Shown here: positions 26,831-36,934 of the stretch, piece by piece
Position numbering within the stretch: the stretch's first letter is position 1
How the letters are laid out: every line of letters begins with the position of its first letter
NCBI GenBank assembly: GCA_945878845.1
Contig: CAMCUB010000005.1
Coordinates: forward strand, 62,001-126,000
DNA length: 64,000 nt
Source of the DNA: Erythrobacter sanguineus
GTDB taxonomy: Bacteria; Pseudomonadota; Alphaproteobacteria; Sphingomonadales; Sphingomonadaceae
Direction: 5' to 3'
Notes under the pieces: generated by a model
The model's input: only the letters and a program-made list of their open reading frames with translations
What the model was told of the DNA's origin: nothing
Databases searched by the model: none
Program-made: the position numbers and the translations under genes

Positions 26831-26831
26831 G

Positions 26832-29800
26832 TCACTGGCCTCCGGTGGTGGTGGTGGACGGGGCGGCAGGCCCGCCGCTGCCGTAGAGCGAGCTGTCACC
26901 CCCGCTCGCGACCGGATCGTCGAGCAGCGGGTCTTCGCTGATCAGCGGCGCATCGGGCTGTTCGGGGAAGTCGATGCCGAAGCGCTCTTCCTCCTCGCCC
27001 TCGACCGGCGGCGGGGTCTCGCCGCTGACGAGCGCAGGCTCGATCGTGGTCGGGTTGTTGATGTCGGGCGAGACCGGCGGCGGGTTGATGGTGAAGGTGC
27101 CGGGCACGAAGGTGAGCGCGTAGTTGCTCCCCGCGCTCAGCGTGCCCTGACGGATCACGAAGCTGGCGACGCCCTCGCCCGGATCGCGCACCAGGCTGCC
27201 GCTCAGCAGATCGCCGTTGACGAGATCGCCAGCGGTGATGCTGAAGGTGAGCAGCGGATCAGCCAGACCAAGCGACTTCGACAGGTTGTTCGCGGCCACG
27301 GTCAGCGGGCGCGGGGTGATGGTGAGCACGCCGGCGGTGAAGGCGACCGTGTAGTTGCCGCCCGCCGTCAGGGTACCCAGAGTGATCGCGGAGGTGCCAA
27401 CACCCGTCGTCAGCCCCGCTGCGGTGGCCAGCGCGCCGCTCAGCTGGTCGCCATTGACGAGGCCCTGCCCGCCGACGGTGAAGGTCAGTGCCGGGTTGGC
27501 ATTGCCATAGACCCGCGAGAAGTTGTTCGCGGTGATCGTGATCGGGCGCGGGGTGATGGTGAGGATGCCCGCGTTGAAGGTCACCGCATAATTGGCCCCC
27601 GCCGTCAGCGTGCCCTGCGTGATCGCCGAGGTGCCGACCCCGGCGGTCACGCCCGCTGCCGCGAGCGCGCCGGTGAGCTGATCGCCATTGACGAGGCCCT
27701 GCCCGCCAACGCCGAAGGTCAGCGCCGGGTTGGCGTTGCCATAGACCCGCGCAAAGCTGTCCGCGGTGATCGTGATCGGACGCGGGGTGATGGTGAGCGC
27801 CCCGGCGTTGTAGGTCACCGTGTAATTGGCGCCCGCGCTCAGCGTGCCTTGGTTGATCGCAAAGGTGCCGACGCCGGTCGTCACCCCGGCGGTGGTCGCC
27901 AGCGCGCCGGTCAGCTGGTCGCCATTGACGAGGCCCTGCCCGCCCACCGCGAAGGTCAGCGCCGGGTTGGCATTGCCATAGATCCGCGAGAAGCTGTTCG
28001 CGTCGATGGTGATCGGGCGCGGCGTGACCGTCAGCTGCCCGCCGACGAAGCTCACCGCGTAGTTGTTGCTCGCGATCAGCGTGCCTTGGGTGATGCCGTA
28101 AGTGCCCACGCCGCTCGTGAGGCCCGCGGTGGTCGCCAGCGCGCCGCCGAGCTGGTCGCCATTGACCAGCCCCTGCCCGCCGACCGCGAAGGTCAGCGCC
28201 GGGTTGGCATTGCCGTAGATCCGCGACAGGCTGTTCGCCGTAATCGTGATCGGGCGCGGGGTGATCGAGAGGTTTCCTGCATTGAAGGTCAGGATGTAAT
28301 TGGCGCTCGCGGCCAGAGTGCCCTGCGTTATCGCGTAGTTGCCGATCCCGGTCGTGACGCCTGCGACAGTCGTCAGCGCGCCGGTAATCTGGTCGCCATT
28401 TACCAGCCCCAAGCCGCCGATGCCGAAGGTCAGAGCGGGATTGAGATTGCCATAGATCCGCGAGAAGCTGTCCGCGGTGATCGTGATCGGACGCGGGGTG
28501 ATGTCGATGTTGCCGGCATTGTAGGTCACCGCGTAATTGGCGCCCGCGCTCAGCGTACCCTGCGTGATCGCATAGGTGCCGATACCGGTGGTCACGCCTG
28601 CAATCGTCGTCAGCGCGCCGCCGAGTTGGTCGCCATTGACCAGACCCTGCCCGCCCACCACGAAGGTCAGCGCCGGGTTGGCGTTGCCGTAGATGCGCGA
28701 GAAGCTGTTCGCGGTGATGGTGATCGGGCGCGGGGTGACCGTCAGCTGCCCGCCGACGAAGGTCAAAGCGTAGTTGCTGTTCGCGAACAGCGTGCCTTGC
28801 GTGATGCCGTATGTGCCGACGCCGCTCGTGAGGTCCGCGGTGGTCGCCAGCGCGCCGCCCAGCTGGTCGCCATTGACCAGACCCTGCCCGCCCACCACGA
28901 AGGTCAGCGCCGGATTGGCGTTGCCGTAGATGCGCGAGAGGCTGTTCGCGGTGATGGTGATCTGGCGCGGGGTGACGGTGAGGATGCCGGGCGCAAAGCT
29001 GAACTGGTAGCCTTGCGTGCTCAGCAGCGTGCCGAGCGCGGCATTGATCGCATATTGGCCGATCGGCGAGGCGCCGTCCGCCAATGTCGAGAACTGCGCC
29101 GCGCCGGTGATGTCGGCGATGCTGTCCCCCGGCAGAAAGCCAGCGATGGTGGCGGTGAAGGCCGGGTTGGCAGAGCCGTAGAAGCGCGCGATGTCATCGG
29201 CGGTGACGGTCAGGACCGGAGTGATGCGGAACGCCGCGAAATTGCCGCCGGGGTTGAGCGCGCCATAGGCCCCTGCGGTCAGCACGTTGTAGCGCCGCAC
29301 GAAATTGCCCGGGCTGCCGATCTGCGATCCGGTCGGCGTGGCGGTGAAGATGCCGAAATGCCCGCCGCCGGTGAGGATCAGGCCGGCATCGCCGTGGAGG
29401 TTGATGACCTCGCCGCCAAGCGCGGCCAGGTCGATCGCCCGTCCGGTGCCCGAGGCGGTCAGCACGCCGCCCGCGAGCACGTTGACGTCGCTCCCCGCGA
29501 TCATCCCGAAATTGCGCGCCGAGATTCTCCCTGCGGTGATGTTCGCAAGGGTGATCGCACCGGTCTGGGCCTGCGGATCGCTGGAGCCGTCTTCGAAGAG
29601 GAGGATGATCGAGACCGCGCCGGTGCCGGCATTGATGCGGCTGCCCGCATCCATGGTGATCATCGAAGGCCCGGGCTGGGCAAGGGGCTGTCCCCCGAGG
29701 GTGTTGGCGACCAGCGTTACGCCGCTGGTGGCATTGATCGTGCCGTTGATGAGGATCGAGCGCCCGGCATTGCCAAGCACCACCCGGCCGCCAAGCCCGC

Positions 29801-32800
29801 CAGTCGAGCCGCCATCCCCCGCTATGGTCAGGGTACCGCGCGTATCGAGCTCAACGATCGTGCCGGTCTGCCCCGTGCCCGCACTGCCGATGATCCCGCC
29901 CGAAGCCTGGCTCACCTGAAGGTTGTCGAAGGCCGTCGCCGTGAGGTGGTTGGTGACGTTGATGTTGCCGCCGAACGCAGCGATGAGCGAGGGCACCGGG
30001 TCGAGCCCGACGCGATCGCCGCGTGCGGTCGCGTTGAGGTTTACCAGGTTGATGCTGCCGCCAGTCACGCTGACGCCAAAGCTGCCCGCCCTGTTCGCGC
30101 GCGGGACCGGATCGGCGCCGGTCGCATCGGCGTTGACGACCAGGTCGGTCGCATTGACCACGACCGTGCTGGCGCCCTCGACATCGAAGGTAGAAATGCC
30201 TGCGATTGCCGTCCCGCCCGACGCCGTGGCCGCGCTGCTATCGATGATGATGGTGGTGGCATCGATCCGGCCCGGGCCATTCGGGCCGAAGGGGGTGACG
30301 CCGCCCTCGCCCCCGACGAGGATGAGCGCCGGCGGACTCAGGCTTCCGTTGCCGCCGCCGTCGACCACATCGTCGAGGCTGATCTTGGCAATTCCGCCAT
30401 CGGCCGCGCCGCCGATCTGCCCGATTCCGCCGACCGATCGGCCCTGCGCGCTCACCAGAAGAGTTCCGGTCGTGATCGTGCCGTTCGATGCCTCGAGCAG
30501 CGCCGTGCCGCCGGCGCCAATGCCGACCGTGCCGCCCTGACCGCCTTCACCATCGGCGCGGATCGCAATCACGCCGGGGGCGCCCTGCGCCGCCGCGCCG
30601 ACCGTCAGCGCGGTTTCTGTCAGCATCAGGCTGGCCTCGCCGCCGATGCCCGCGCCGCCCACCGCGTTGATCCCGCTCGCCCCGCCGGAGCCGATGGCGA
30701 TCAGGTCAAGGCGATCTGTGATGATCAGCGTGGAATTGCTCGCTGTCAGCGAGACAGTTCCCGCCGTACCCTCGCCGCCGATCGCGTCTGCGGCGCTGAC
30801 GGGGCCGCCGGTCGCGCTCTGGTTGATGGTCAGCGACTGGGTGTTGAGCTGCGACGAGGCGAGAGTGACGTTAACCGATCCGCCGAACGCATCGCCGCCC
30901 GCCTCGAGACCGGTCCCGCCGGCATTCTCGCCGCCGATCTCGATCGTGCCTTTGCCGCCGACGCCGGCGACGGCGTTGATCGTGGCATTGCGGGCATTGA
31001 CGCTGATCGTTCCGCCGATGGCATTGCCGCCGATCCGGCCAATGCCGCCGGCCGCCCGGTTATAGAGGTTGAAGGCGCCCTGCAGGGTGGCGACCGAATT
31101 GATGACCTCGAATTGCACCGAACCCGAACTGGCACTGCCGCCATTGCCGGTGCCCGAGCCATTGCCGCCCTGCGCCGCGACGGGGACAGTGACGTCGCTG
31201 GTCTCGATCGTCAGGTTGCCGTTGGCGAGCACCCGGATCGTGCGCGAACCGCCGAAGGCATCGCCGCCGGTGATGTTGTGCCCCTGATTGAGCGACGTGC
31301 CGCCCTGCGCGTAGGTCGAGATCGTGGTCGGCCCGGCCAGCAGCGTGCCGCCGCTGACCAGCAGGGTGACGCTGCCACCCGAGCCCTGACCGCCGGCGCC
31401 GCCATCGACCGAGCTGTCGCCGCCAAGGCCCTGAGCGAAGAACTGCAACTGATCGGCCGCACGCGCCGGATCGGAGAGGATGTCGACCGGCAGGTTGATG
31501 GCCCCGCCCGTCTCGGCGTTCACCATAACCGTCCCGCCCTGGCCGACCCCGCCGATGCCGTCGCCGCCGAAGGTGCTTTCGCCAAAGCCGCTCGCGTCAA
31601 GCATGGCGCTGCTGAAGGACCCAATGGGCGAGAAAGGCGCGGGCACGTTGCGCGCGATGGTGATGCGGCTGCCGGTGCCGGTCGCGATCAGTTCCACAAG
31701 GCCGCCCGTGCCGTTGCCGCCTTCGTGGATGGCAGCAAGCCCGCCGGTGCCGATCGCGGTCAGCTGGACCGAGCCGAAGGTCTTGGTCGCGCCCGCGCTC
31801 GAGCGGATCCACGCATGCCCGCCCTGGCCATTGCCCGCGGCAAAGTCGGTGACGCTGTTCCCGCCCCGGCCATTGGCGAAGACTTCGGTGTGTCCGGTAA
31901 CGTTGAGGGTGCCGGGGCCGGGGCCGCCGACGCCGACGCCGACCTGGCCGATATAGGCCTCGCCGCCAAGTCCATTGCCCCCTGCGCCGTCCGCCGAATC
32001 GCCTCCCACGCCGCTTGCATCGATCAGCAGATCGCCGTTGATCATCATCGTGGTGCCGTCGACCTCGAGCTCGGCGACCCCGCCGATCCCGTCGCCGCCG
32101 GTGCCCAGATTGCTGACGCCGCCAAAGCCGTTGGCTTCGAGCGTCACCCCGGTCGAGATCAACGTGCCGCCGAGGCTGCCGAGCATGGTGGCCGAGCCGC
32201 CCGAGCCGATGCCCCCGATCGCCCCGTTGCCACCAACGCCGGTGGCGCTCAGAATAAGGTCATCGGCAATCACGTCGCCCGCGCGCACGGATACTGCCGC
32301 CAAGCCGCCGGTGCCGGTGCCGCCATTGCCCGTCTCGATGACGGACGTGAGACCGCCGCCGCCGCCCAACGCGTTGGCGTTCACGATAACAGTGCCGAAG
32401 TCCGCAAGGCCGAGCCCGACCGAACCATTCTGGCCGAGCAAGGCAAGCCCGACCTGAGCGAGCCCGCCTACAGCATTACCGCCCTCGCCTCCGCCGAGCA
32501 GGAAATCCCCTGAGCCGCCGCGACCGCCGGTCGCGCCCGCCGACACGAATGCCGATCCGCCCACCGCGATGCTGCCATTGTCTCCGCCCGCCAGCAGGAA
32601 GGCGCCGCTGCCGAAAGCGGGATCGGCCTGATTGGGGACGCCGAATGCGCCGCCGAAGGCATCGCCTCCGCGTCCGGCCAGGGTGTTGGTCTGGTCAAAA
32701 GCCAGCCCGCCGTCGCCGCCGGCGCCATCGGCAAGGAGGGTGGCATCGCCATCAATCGCGATCCGCGCGGTCTGCGTCAGCGTGCCGCTGGCCTGGAACG

Positions 32801-34988
32801 CCGCATTGCCGCCGCGCCCGATGCCGCCATTGCCGCCGAACCCGAAGGTCGCACTGCCGCCTTGGCCCGATGCATTGGCAAATCCGCTTCCAGTGATGGA
32901 GAGGACGCCGATATTGGCGATCCCGCCGGCAATACCGCCCAGCCCGTCCCCGCCGTTCGCGCCGTCCCCGCCCCGGCCCGAGGCGTCAGCGGAAAAATCG
33001 CCCCGGACGAAAATCTGGCCGCCCGCGTCGATGAACGATGAGGCGCGCCCGCCGAGGCCCTCGCCCCCGGTTCCATCCCCGTTGTTACCGCCGCTCCCGC
33101 TCGCCTCGAGCGTGAGGTTGCCGGTGATGTCGATGGTCCCGGTGCTGTTGACATTGGCGATCGCCACGCCCGCATCGCCGATCCCGGCACCGCTGGCAGC
33201 GTTGGCATCGCCGCCGGTGGCATTCGCCCGCACCGTGGCTCCATTGCCGATGGTGATCAAGCCTGCGCCGTTGAAAACGTTGAGGAAGGCGTTACCGCCA
33301 AAGGCGTTGGAAGCGGTGTTGGTGCCAAAGCTCGATCCCGCCCCGGTCGCGCTCGCATCGAGCTCCAGCGCGCCGTTCAGCGTCACATTGCCGCCCTGCA
33401 CCGAGAAGAACTGCGCCAGCCCGCCGCGCGAGGTGGCCCCGGTCTGGATGCTGGAGCTGGAGGATCCCACGCCCCGCGCGGTGACGGTTGCGTCACCCAG
33501 AATTCTCAGAGTGCCGCCGGTGGAACCGATCAGCGCCTGCCCGGCCGTTGCCGAGCCGGCCAGTCCGCTGATCGTTTCGGCGCCGGCAAAGGCATCGGCC
33601 GCGACCAGCGCGCTGCCGGAGATGGTCATCGTCCCACCGCCAAAGGCGTCGATGAACGCGATTCCCGCAGTGGCATTGATCACGCTAAGCGATTGCAGGC
33701 CCGATCCGCTGACGCCGTAATCCTGGGCCGAGACCAGCACGTCGCCCGAAATCGTGAAGTTCTGGCCGTTGCTCGCGGTCAGCTCGGCATTCTGGCGGCC
33801 GACCATCAACAGGTTGCCGAGCACCGAGCTGGCTCTGGTGCGGGCGGTCACCTGGGTGCGGTGCGTGCCGATCGCCAGCAGGCTGGAGCTCGCGGCGAAA
33901 TCCTCGAGGAAGATATCGGCGCGCGTCGTCGACAGCTCGGAATTGTTGCCGAACCGGGCGTTGATGCCATCGTCGATCGAGCCGCCGTCGACGGAGCGAC
34001 CGGCCACATTGTAGTTGGCCGAGATGATGATCTCGCCATTGACGACCCCTGCGCTCTGCGCCGGATCGAAGCCGAGATTGCCGCGCAGCAGCATCGAGAT
34101 CGGGTCCTGCGAGGCGCGCGCGACCGCGTAGATCAGGTGGTTGTCGCCGTTGAGGCCGGTGCTCGACGGGCCGCCGACGGTGCCGTCCAGCGTCACCACT
34201 TCGCCCGCCGCGGCGGTGCCGACCGGCACCTGGATGCTGAACAGCCCATTGTCGAAGCTGAGGTTCACCGCCTCGCCCGCGATATAGGCGTGGCTGCCGT
34301 TGACCCGCGCGATCCCGCGCATTTCGACATCGGCGGCGACCACCGCGAAGAAGGCGTTTTCGGGCGTGGCGAGGATCTGCGCGCCCGGGTTGATCTGGAT
34401 GCGCGCGGTCGAGCCTTGTGCGCCCTGCAACTGGAGAAAGGAGCCGCTCTGCGCGAACTGGTCGAAATTGTCAGGCGTCGTGTCGAGCGTCGTCAGCAGC
34501 AGCTGCCCGACATCGAAGCTGGCGGTGCTGCCGACCAGAATCCCGGTGGGCGAATAGAAGGCGATGAACCCGCCAATCGAGGAACCGAGGTTCGCATCGA
34601 AGATCTGCGAGATCACGTTGCCGTTGATGACCGCGACATTGCCGTTGGTGGACGGCAGAATCCGGTTGAGCACCGCGAACCGGCCATTGATCGAGGCATT
34701 GGGGTTGTTCTGGTAGAAGGCGTTTGCGTTCGTTGGCAGGAAATCGAGCGCGTTGCCCGCTGCATCCTCGATGGGCTGCCAGTCGATCACCGTGGTCGGG
34801 GAAAAGACCTCGACAGTGGTCTGGTTCGGCACCGTCTGGTCGATATTCGCCCCGCCGAAGGTGACGGTGCCGTTCGCCTGGATGCCCTGCGCCTGCGCGG
34901 ACGCGGTGCCCAGCAGCAGCCCGAGCGCCAGCGCCGCGCTACCGCAGCCGGTCATCAGGGAGGTGCGCTTTGCGTTGGCTTGGCTCAT
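26832..34988 (-). CDS. Two-partner secretion exoprotein (TpsA, filamentous hemagglutinin type) with MBG repeats
   Basis: This is a giant surface/secreted protein of 2,718 residues. The start at 34988 (MSQANAKRTS) is chosen because a signal peptide ending ASAQAQG follows at once. The filamentous-hemagglutinin N-terminal TPS domain runs to about residue 270 (NGTVTFGGANIDQT and GFIAFYSPTGILVG). A very long Gly/Asn-rich beta-helix follows, with many GGxGxGGxA-like turns. Nine MBG (bacterial Ig-like) repeats of ~79 residues come next, then an acidic tail rich in Pro, Glu and Asp. Its stop overlaps nothing, but it lies one base from the CHAT start. Export should be through the TpsB protein encoded upstream. 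Adhesion or biofilm formation is the usual role of such proteins. Confidence 0.93.
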   Translation of the reverse strand: MSQANAKRTSLMTGCGSAALALGLLLGTASAQAQGIQANGTVTFGGANIDQTVPNQTTVEVFSPTTVIDWQPIEDAAGNALDFLPTNANAFYQNNPNASINGRFAVLNRILPSTNGNVAVINGNVISQIFDANLGSSIGGFIAFYSPTGILVGSTASFDVGQLLLTTLDTTPDNFDQFAQSGSFLQLQGAQGSTARIQINPGAQILATPENAFFAVVAADVEMRGIARVNGSHAYIAGEAVNLSFDNGLFSIQVPVGTAAAGEVVTLDGTVGGPSSTGLNGDNHLIYAVARASQDPISMLLRGNLGFDPAQSAGVVNGEIIISANYNVAGRSVDGGSIDDGINARFGNNSELSTTRADIFLEDFAASSSLLAIGTHRTQVTARTRASSVLGNLLMVGRQNAELTASNGQNFTISGDVLVSAQDYGVSGSGLQSLSVINATAGIAFIDAFGGGTMTISGSALVAADAFAGAETISGLAGSATAGQALIGSTGGTLRILGDATVTARGVGSSSSSIQTGATSRGGLAQFFSVQGGNVTLNGALELDASATGAGSSFGTNTASNAFGGNAFLNVFNGAGLITIGNGATVRANATGGDANAASGAGIGDAGVAIANVNSTGTIDITGNLTLEASGSGGNNGDGTGGEGLGGRASSFIDAGGQIFVRGDFSADASGRGGDGANGGDGLGGIAGGIANIGVLSITGSGFANASGQGGSATFGFGGNGGIGRGGNAAFQASGTLTQTARIAIDGDATLLADGAGGDGGLAFDQTNTLAGRGGDAFGGAFGVPNQADPAFGSGAFLLAGGDNGSIAVGGSAFVSAGATGGRGGSGDFLLGGGEGGNAVGGLAQVGLALLGQNGSVGLGLADFGTVIVNANALGGGGGLTSVIETGNGGTGTGGLAAVSVRAGDVIADDLILSATGVGGNGAIGGIGSGGSATMLGSLGGTLISTGVTLEANGFGGVSNLGTGGDGIGGVAELEVDGTTMMINGDLLIDASGVGGDSADGAGGNGLGGEAYIGQVGVGVGGPGPGTLNVTGHTEVFANGRGGNSVTDFAAGNGQGGHAWIRSSAGATKTFGSVQLTAIGTGGLAAIHEGGNGTGGLVELIATGTGSRITIARNVPAPFSPIGSFSSAMLDASGFGESTFGGDGIGGVGQGGTVMVNAETGGAINLPVDILSDPARAADQLQFFAQGLGGDSSVDGGAGGQGSGGSVTLLVSGGTLLAGPTTISTYAQGGTSLNQGHNITGGDAFGGSRTIRVLANGNLTIETSDVTVPVAAQGGNGSGTGNGGSASSGSVQFEVINSVATLQGAFNLYNRAAGGIGRIGGNAIGGTISVNARNATINAVAGVGGKGTIEIGGENAGGTGLEAGGDAFGGSVNVTLASSQLNTQSLTINQSATGGPVSAADAIGGEGTAGTVSLTASNSTLIITDRLDLIAIGSGGASGINAVGGAGIGGEASLMLTETALTVGAAAQGAPGVIAIRADGEGGQGGTVGIGAGGTALLEASNGTITTGTLLVSAQGRSVGGIGQIGGAADGGIAKISLDDVVDGGGNGSLSPPALILVGGEGGVTPFGPNGPGRIDATTIIIDSSAATASGGTAIAGISTFDVEGASTVVVNATDLVVNADATGADPVPRANRAGSFGVSVTGGSINLVNLNATARGDRVGLDPVPSLIAAFGGNINVTNHLTATAFDNLQVSQASGGIIGSAGTGQTGTIVELDTRGTLTIAGDGGSTGGLGGRVVLGNAGRSILINGTINATSGVTLVANTLGGQPLAQPGPSMITMDAGSRINAGTGAVSIILLFEDGSSDPQAQTGAITLANITAGRISARNFGMIAGSDVNVLAGGVLTASGTGRAIDLAALGGEVINLHGDAGLILTGGGHFGIFTATPTGSQIGSPGNFVRRYNVLTAGAYGALNPGGNFAAFRITPVLTVTADDIARFYGSANPAFTATIAGFLPGDSIADITGAAQFSTLADGASPIGQYAINAALGTLLSTQGYQFSFAPGILTVTPRQITITANSLSRIYGNANPALTFVVGGQGLVNGDQLGGALATTADLTSGVGTYGITQGTLFANSNYALTFVGGQLTVTPRPITITANSFSRIYGNANPALTFVVGGQGLVNGDQLGGALTTIAGVTTGIGTYAITQGTLSAGANYAVTYNAGNIDITPRPITITADSFSRIYGNLNPALTFGIGGLGLVNGDQITGALTTVAGVTTGIGNYAITQGTLAASANYILTFNAGNLSITPRPITITANSLSRIYGNANPALTFAVGGQGLVNGDQLGGALATTAGLTSGVGTYGITQGTLIASNNYAVSFVGGQLTVTPRPITIDANSFSRIYGNANPALTFAVGGQGLVNGDQLTGALATTAGVTTGVGTFAINQGTLSAGANYTVTYNAGALTITPRPITITADSFARVYGNANPALTFGVGGQGLVNGDQLTGALAAAGVTAGVGTSAITQGTLTAGANYAVTFNAGILTITPRPITITANNFSRVYGNANPALTFTVGGQGLVNGDQLSGALATAAGLTTGVGTSAITLGTLTAGGNYTVAFTAGVLTITPRPLTVAANNLSKSLGLADPLLTFSITAGDLVNGDLLSGSLVRDPGEGVASFVIRQGTLSAGSNYALTFVPGTFTINPPPVSPDINNPTTIEPALVSGETPPPVEGEEEERFGIDFPEQPDAPLISEDPLLDDPVASGGDSSLYGSGGPAAPSTTTTGGQ
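27080..29219 (-). repeat. Nine tandem ~237-bp repeats encoding MBG domains
   Basis: Inside the TpsA gene, nine direct repeats of about 79 codons are visible. Each begins ITITANSFSRIYGNANPALT and ends in TPRP. The seven central copies are nearly identical. The first (ARFYGSANPAF) and last (SKSLGLADPLL) have diverged, a pattern expected from unequal exchange within the array. Such arrays are prone to copy-number change and to assembly collapse. Confidence 0.9.
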
Positions 34989-34989
34989 C

Positions 34990-36813
34990 TCAAAATCTCC
35001 ACGGGAACAGGCGTGCGGTGAGGGAGAACAGGAAGCGGACATCGCCTCTGCGCTGGGCAAGGTCGGGGGTCTGGAGCGGCACGGCGACGACCAGATCGCT
35101 CTGGATGCCGCGGCCCCAGGCAAAGCGCAGGCCCCCGCCCGCCGACCACAGCCGGTCGGGGTTGGTGCCCGCGCGGCTCGGATCCTCGTTCCAGACAAAG
35201 GCGATGTCGGAGAAGAGATAGGGCTGCCAAGCCACGCCGTCGGCAGTCTCGGGGCTCAACGAGCCCATGCGCAGTTCGAAGGCGTTGAGGATGCCGCTAT
35301 CGCCCAGCACCGCGCCCGGATCATAGCCGCGCCCGATCGAGAAGGAGCCGGCGGCCAGTTCCTCGAAAGCGGGCAACGCGTCGCCGGTGATCTGCGCCTG
35401 GGTGTTCAGCACCAGCGTCAGCGTCGGCACGGGGCGGTATTCGATTCCGGAGTTGAGACGCAGCACCAGCGGGGTGGGATCGGCCTCGATCCGGCTCGGT
35501 CCGGCGATGCCGCCTGCGAGGCAGGCGAGCGGATTGGCGCGGCAATCGGGGCTCGCCGAAAACACGTCGAGGCCCTGCCGCAGCTCCGCTCCGTAGCGCA
35601 GGCGGAGCTTGGGTTCGTAGGGCGAATAGCCGCCCGCGCGCACCACCGAGCCTTGATCCATCATCTCGCCCGACAGCCGCACATAGGCCATCCGCACCCG
35701 GTCGCGCGTCAGGCCGAAGCCATTGAGCGATACGTCCTGATCGACATAGTCGAACCCGGCATCGGCATAGAGGCTGCTCGCCCGGGTGCGCACCAGCGGG
35801 TAGCTGGCAAAGGCGCTGGCGAAGATCGTCTCGGAATCGACGCTGAACCCGGCGATCCCGGTCGAAGGGTTGGTGCTGCTCCAGGTGAACTGGCCGCCGA
35901 GCCGCAGCCCCTCGCTGCCGACGCGGAAATCGTGGCCGATCTGGACGGTCTGCTGCTCTTCGAAATCGAGCGTGGTGAACACCGCAACCGAGGTGCGGTC
36001 GCCCATACCGGTGACATCGTAGATTTCGCCCCGCAGCACCCCGCCGTAGCGACCGATCGCGCGCGAGGCGAGGTTCTGGATGTTGAGATCGACTAGCGCG
36101 CGCTGGCGCAGCACCGCGACTTCGCCGACCAGATCGCCGGGCGCGCCGCCTGCGGCCGGACGCAGCGACAGCCGCACGTCGAGCCCGGGCAGGTCATCGG
36201 CGAGGAGCAGATAGCGCTCGGCCCGGTTGATGTTGAACACCTCGTCAGCGGTGAGCTTTTCGAGGTAGCGCGCCACCAGCTCTTCCGAAGCCCCCGCCTC
36301 GCCGCGCACGCGGACCGAGGTGAGGCGGCCGAACACGACCTTGAAATCGGGAGTGCCGTCGGCGAGGCTCTGTTCGGGGATCTCGACCGTGGCGAGATAG
36401 CCGTCGCGGCGCAGGATGGCGTTGGCCTCGGCGCGGATGTCGCACAAGACCGAAACCGGCAGCTCGCGCCCGACATAGTCGGCATAGGCGCGCTCGAGCG
36501 AGAGGCCGGGGACGCGGGCGAGGCCGTCGAACACGGCGCCCTTCACGGTGAATTTGATCCCGGCATATTCGGGCCGGTCGAGCGCGCAGGGCGCACGCTC
36601 GAAATCGCCATCGACGGTCAGCGTCGTGCTGCGTTGCGGCGGGCTCTGGTCGGGGGGCACGAGATCGCTGCGGTTGGGCGGCGTGATGCCTGCCGCAGGG
36701 CCGGCCTGCGCCAGCGCGGGTGCGGGAGCCAGGCAAAGCGCGCCAGCCGCGATGGCGGCGGCGCTGGCAAACGAGCGCAGGTGCACGCGCGGCCGGCTGA
36801 TGTGAGCTTGCAA
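34990..36813 (-). CDS. TpsB outer-membrane transporter (ShlB/FhaC/HecB family)
   Basis: This is the translocator of a two-partner secretion system. POTRA-like segments lie in the N-terminal third: GIKFTVKGAVFDGL, ADYVGRELPVSVLCDI and VVFGRLTSVRVRGEAG. A 16-stranded barrel follows and ends in LTARLFPWRF. The secretion motif region includes FSIGRGYDPGAVLGDSG, the conserved lid-lock (F/L)xxGRGY-like element of FhaC. A signal peptide ending PAPALA precedes it. The frame is open to 36909, but the start is uncertain. A TTG at 36813 is preferred because GGGGGGGA lies five bases upstream and it leads into the signal peptide; GTG at 36786 is an alternative. The tpsA start lies two bases after the stop. 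Confidence 0.9.
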   Translation of the reverse strand: MQAHISRPRVHLRSFASAAAIAAGALCLAPAPALAQAGPAAGITPPNRSDLVPPDQSPPQRSTTLTVDGDFERAPCALDRPEYAGIKFTVKGAVFDGLARVPGLSLERAYADYVGRELPVSVLCDIRAEANAILRRDGYLATVEIPEQSLADGTPDFKVVFGRLTSVRVRGEAGASEELVARYLEKLTADEVFNINRAERYLLLADDLPGLDVRLSLRPAAGGAPGDLVGEVAVLRQRALVDLNIQNLASRAIGRYGGVLRGEIYDVTGMGDRTSVAVFTTLDFEEQQTVQIGHDFRVGSEGLRLGGQFTWSSTNPSTGIAGFSVDSETIFASAFASYPLVRTRASSLYADAGFDYVDQDVSLNGFGLTRDRVRMAYVRLSGEMMDQGSVVRAGGYSPYEPKLRLRYGAELRQGLDVFSASPDCRANPLACLAGGIAGPSRIEADPTPLVLRLNSGIEYRPVPTLTLVLNTQAQITGDALPAFEELAAGSFSIGRGYDPGAVLGDSGILNAFELRMGSLSPETADGVAWQPYLFSDIAFVWNEDPSRAGTNPDRLWSAGGGLRFAWGRGIQSDLVVAVPLQTPDLAQRRGDVRFLFSLTARLFPWRF

Positions 36814-36916
36814 CAAGGTCCCCCCCAAAACTTCAATGACCCGGCCCCCGTCCGCCCGCCGCCCTTGCAGCGGGCCGCGCACGAAGCCCGGACCCTCAAA
36901 TACACGCACGCCGACC

Positions 36917-36934
36917 TGACACCCCTCAGTGTCA
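36917..36934. promoter_or_regulatory. Palindrome upstream of the TPS operon
   Basis: TGACAC-N6-GTGTCA is a perfect 6-bp inverted repeat with CRP/FNR-like spacing, located ~100 bp upstream of tpsB in the only sizeable gap (36814-37094) before this 16-kb minus-strand operon. It is not the canonical CRP site. The same gap also holds an eight-base palindrome GCATATGC and two copies of GTCGCAT near 37033-37063. No convincing -35/-10 was recognised. Confidence 0.35.

Noticed and set aside
27080-29219. CRISPR array
   Set aside because: The repeat unit is about 237 bp, in frame and coding for MBG domains, without spacers.
26679-32513. A 1,944-codon open frame on the plus strand
   Set aside because: It lies antisense to tpsA and the CHAT gene and encodes Arg/Ala/Asp-rich sequence with no domain; it is a by-product of high GC and skewed codon third positions.
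36917-36934. Canonical CRP site
   Set aside because: The arms are TGACAC/GTGTCA, not TGTGA/TCACA; only the spacing is similar, so it is reported as an unnamed palindrome.
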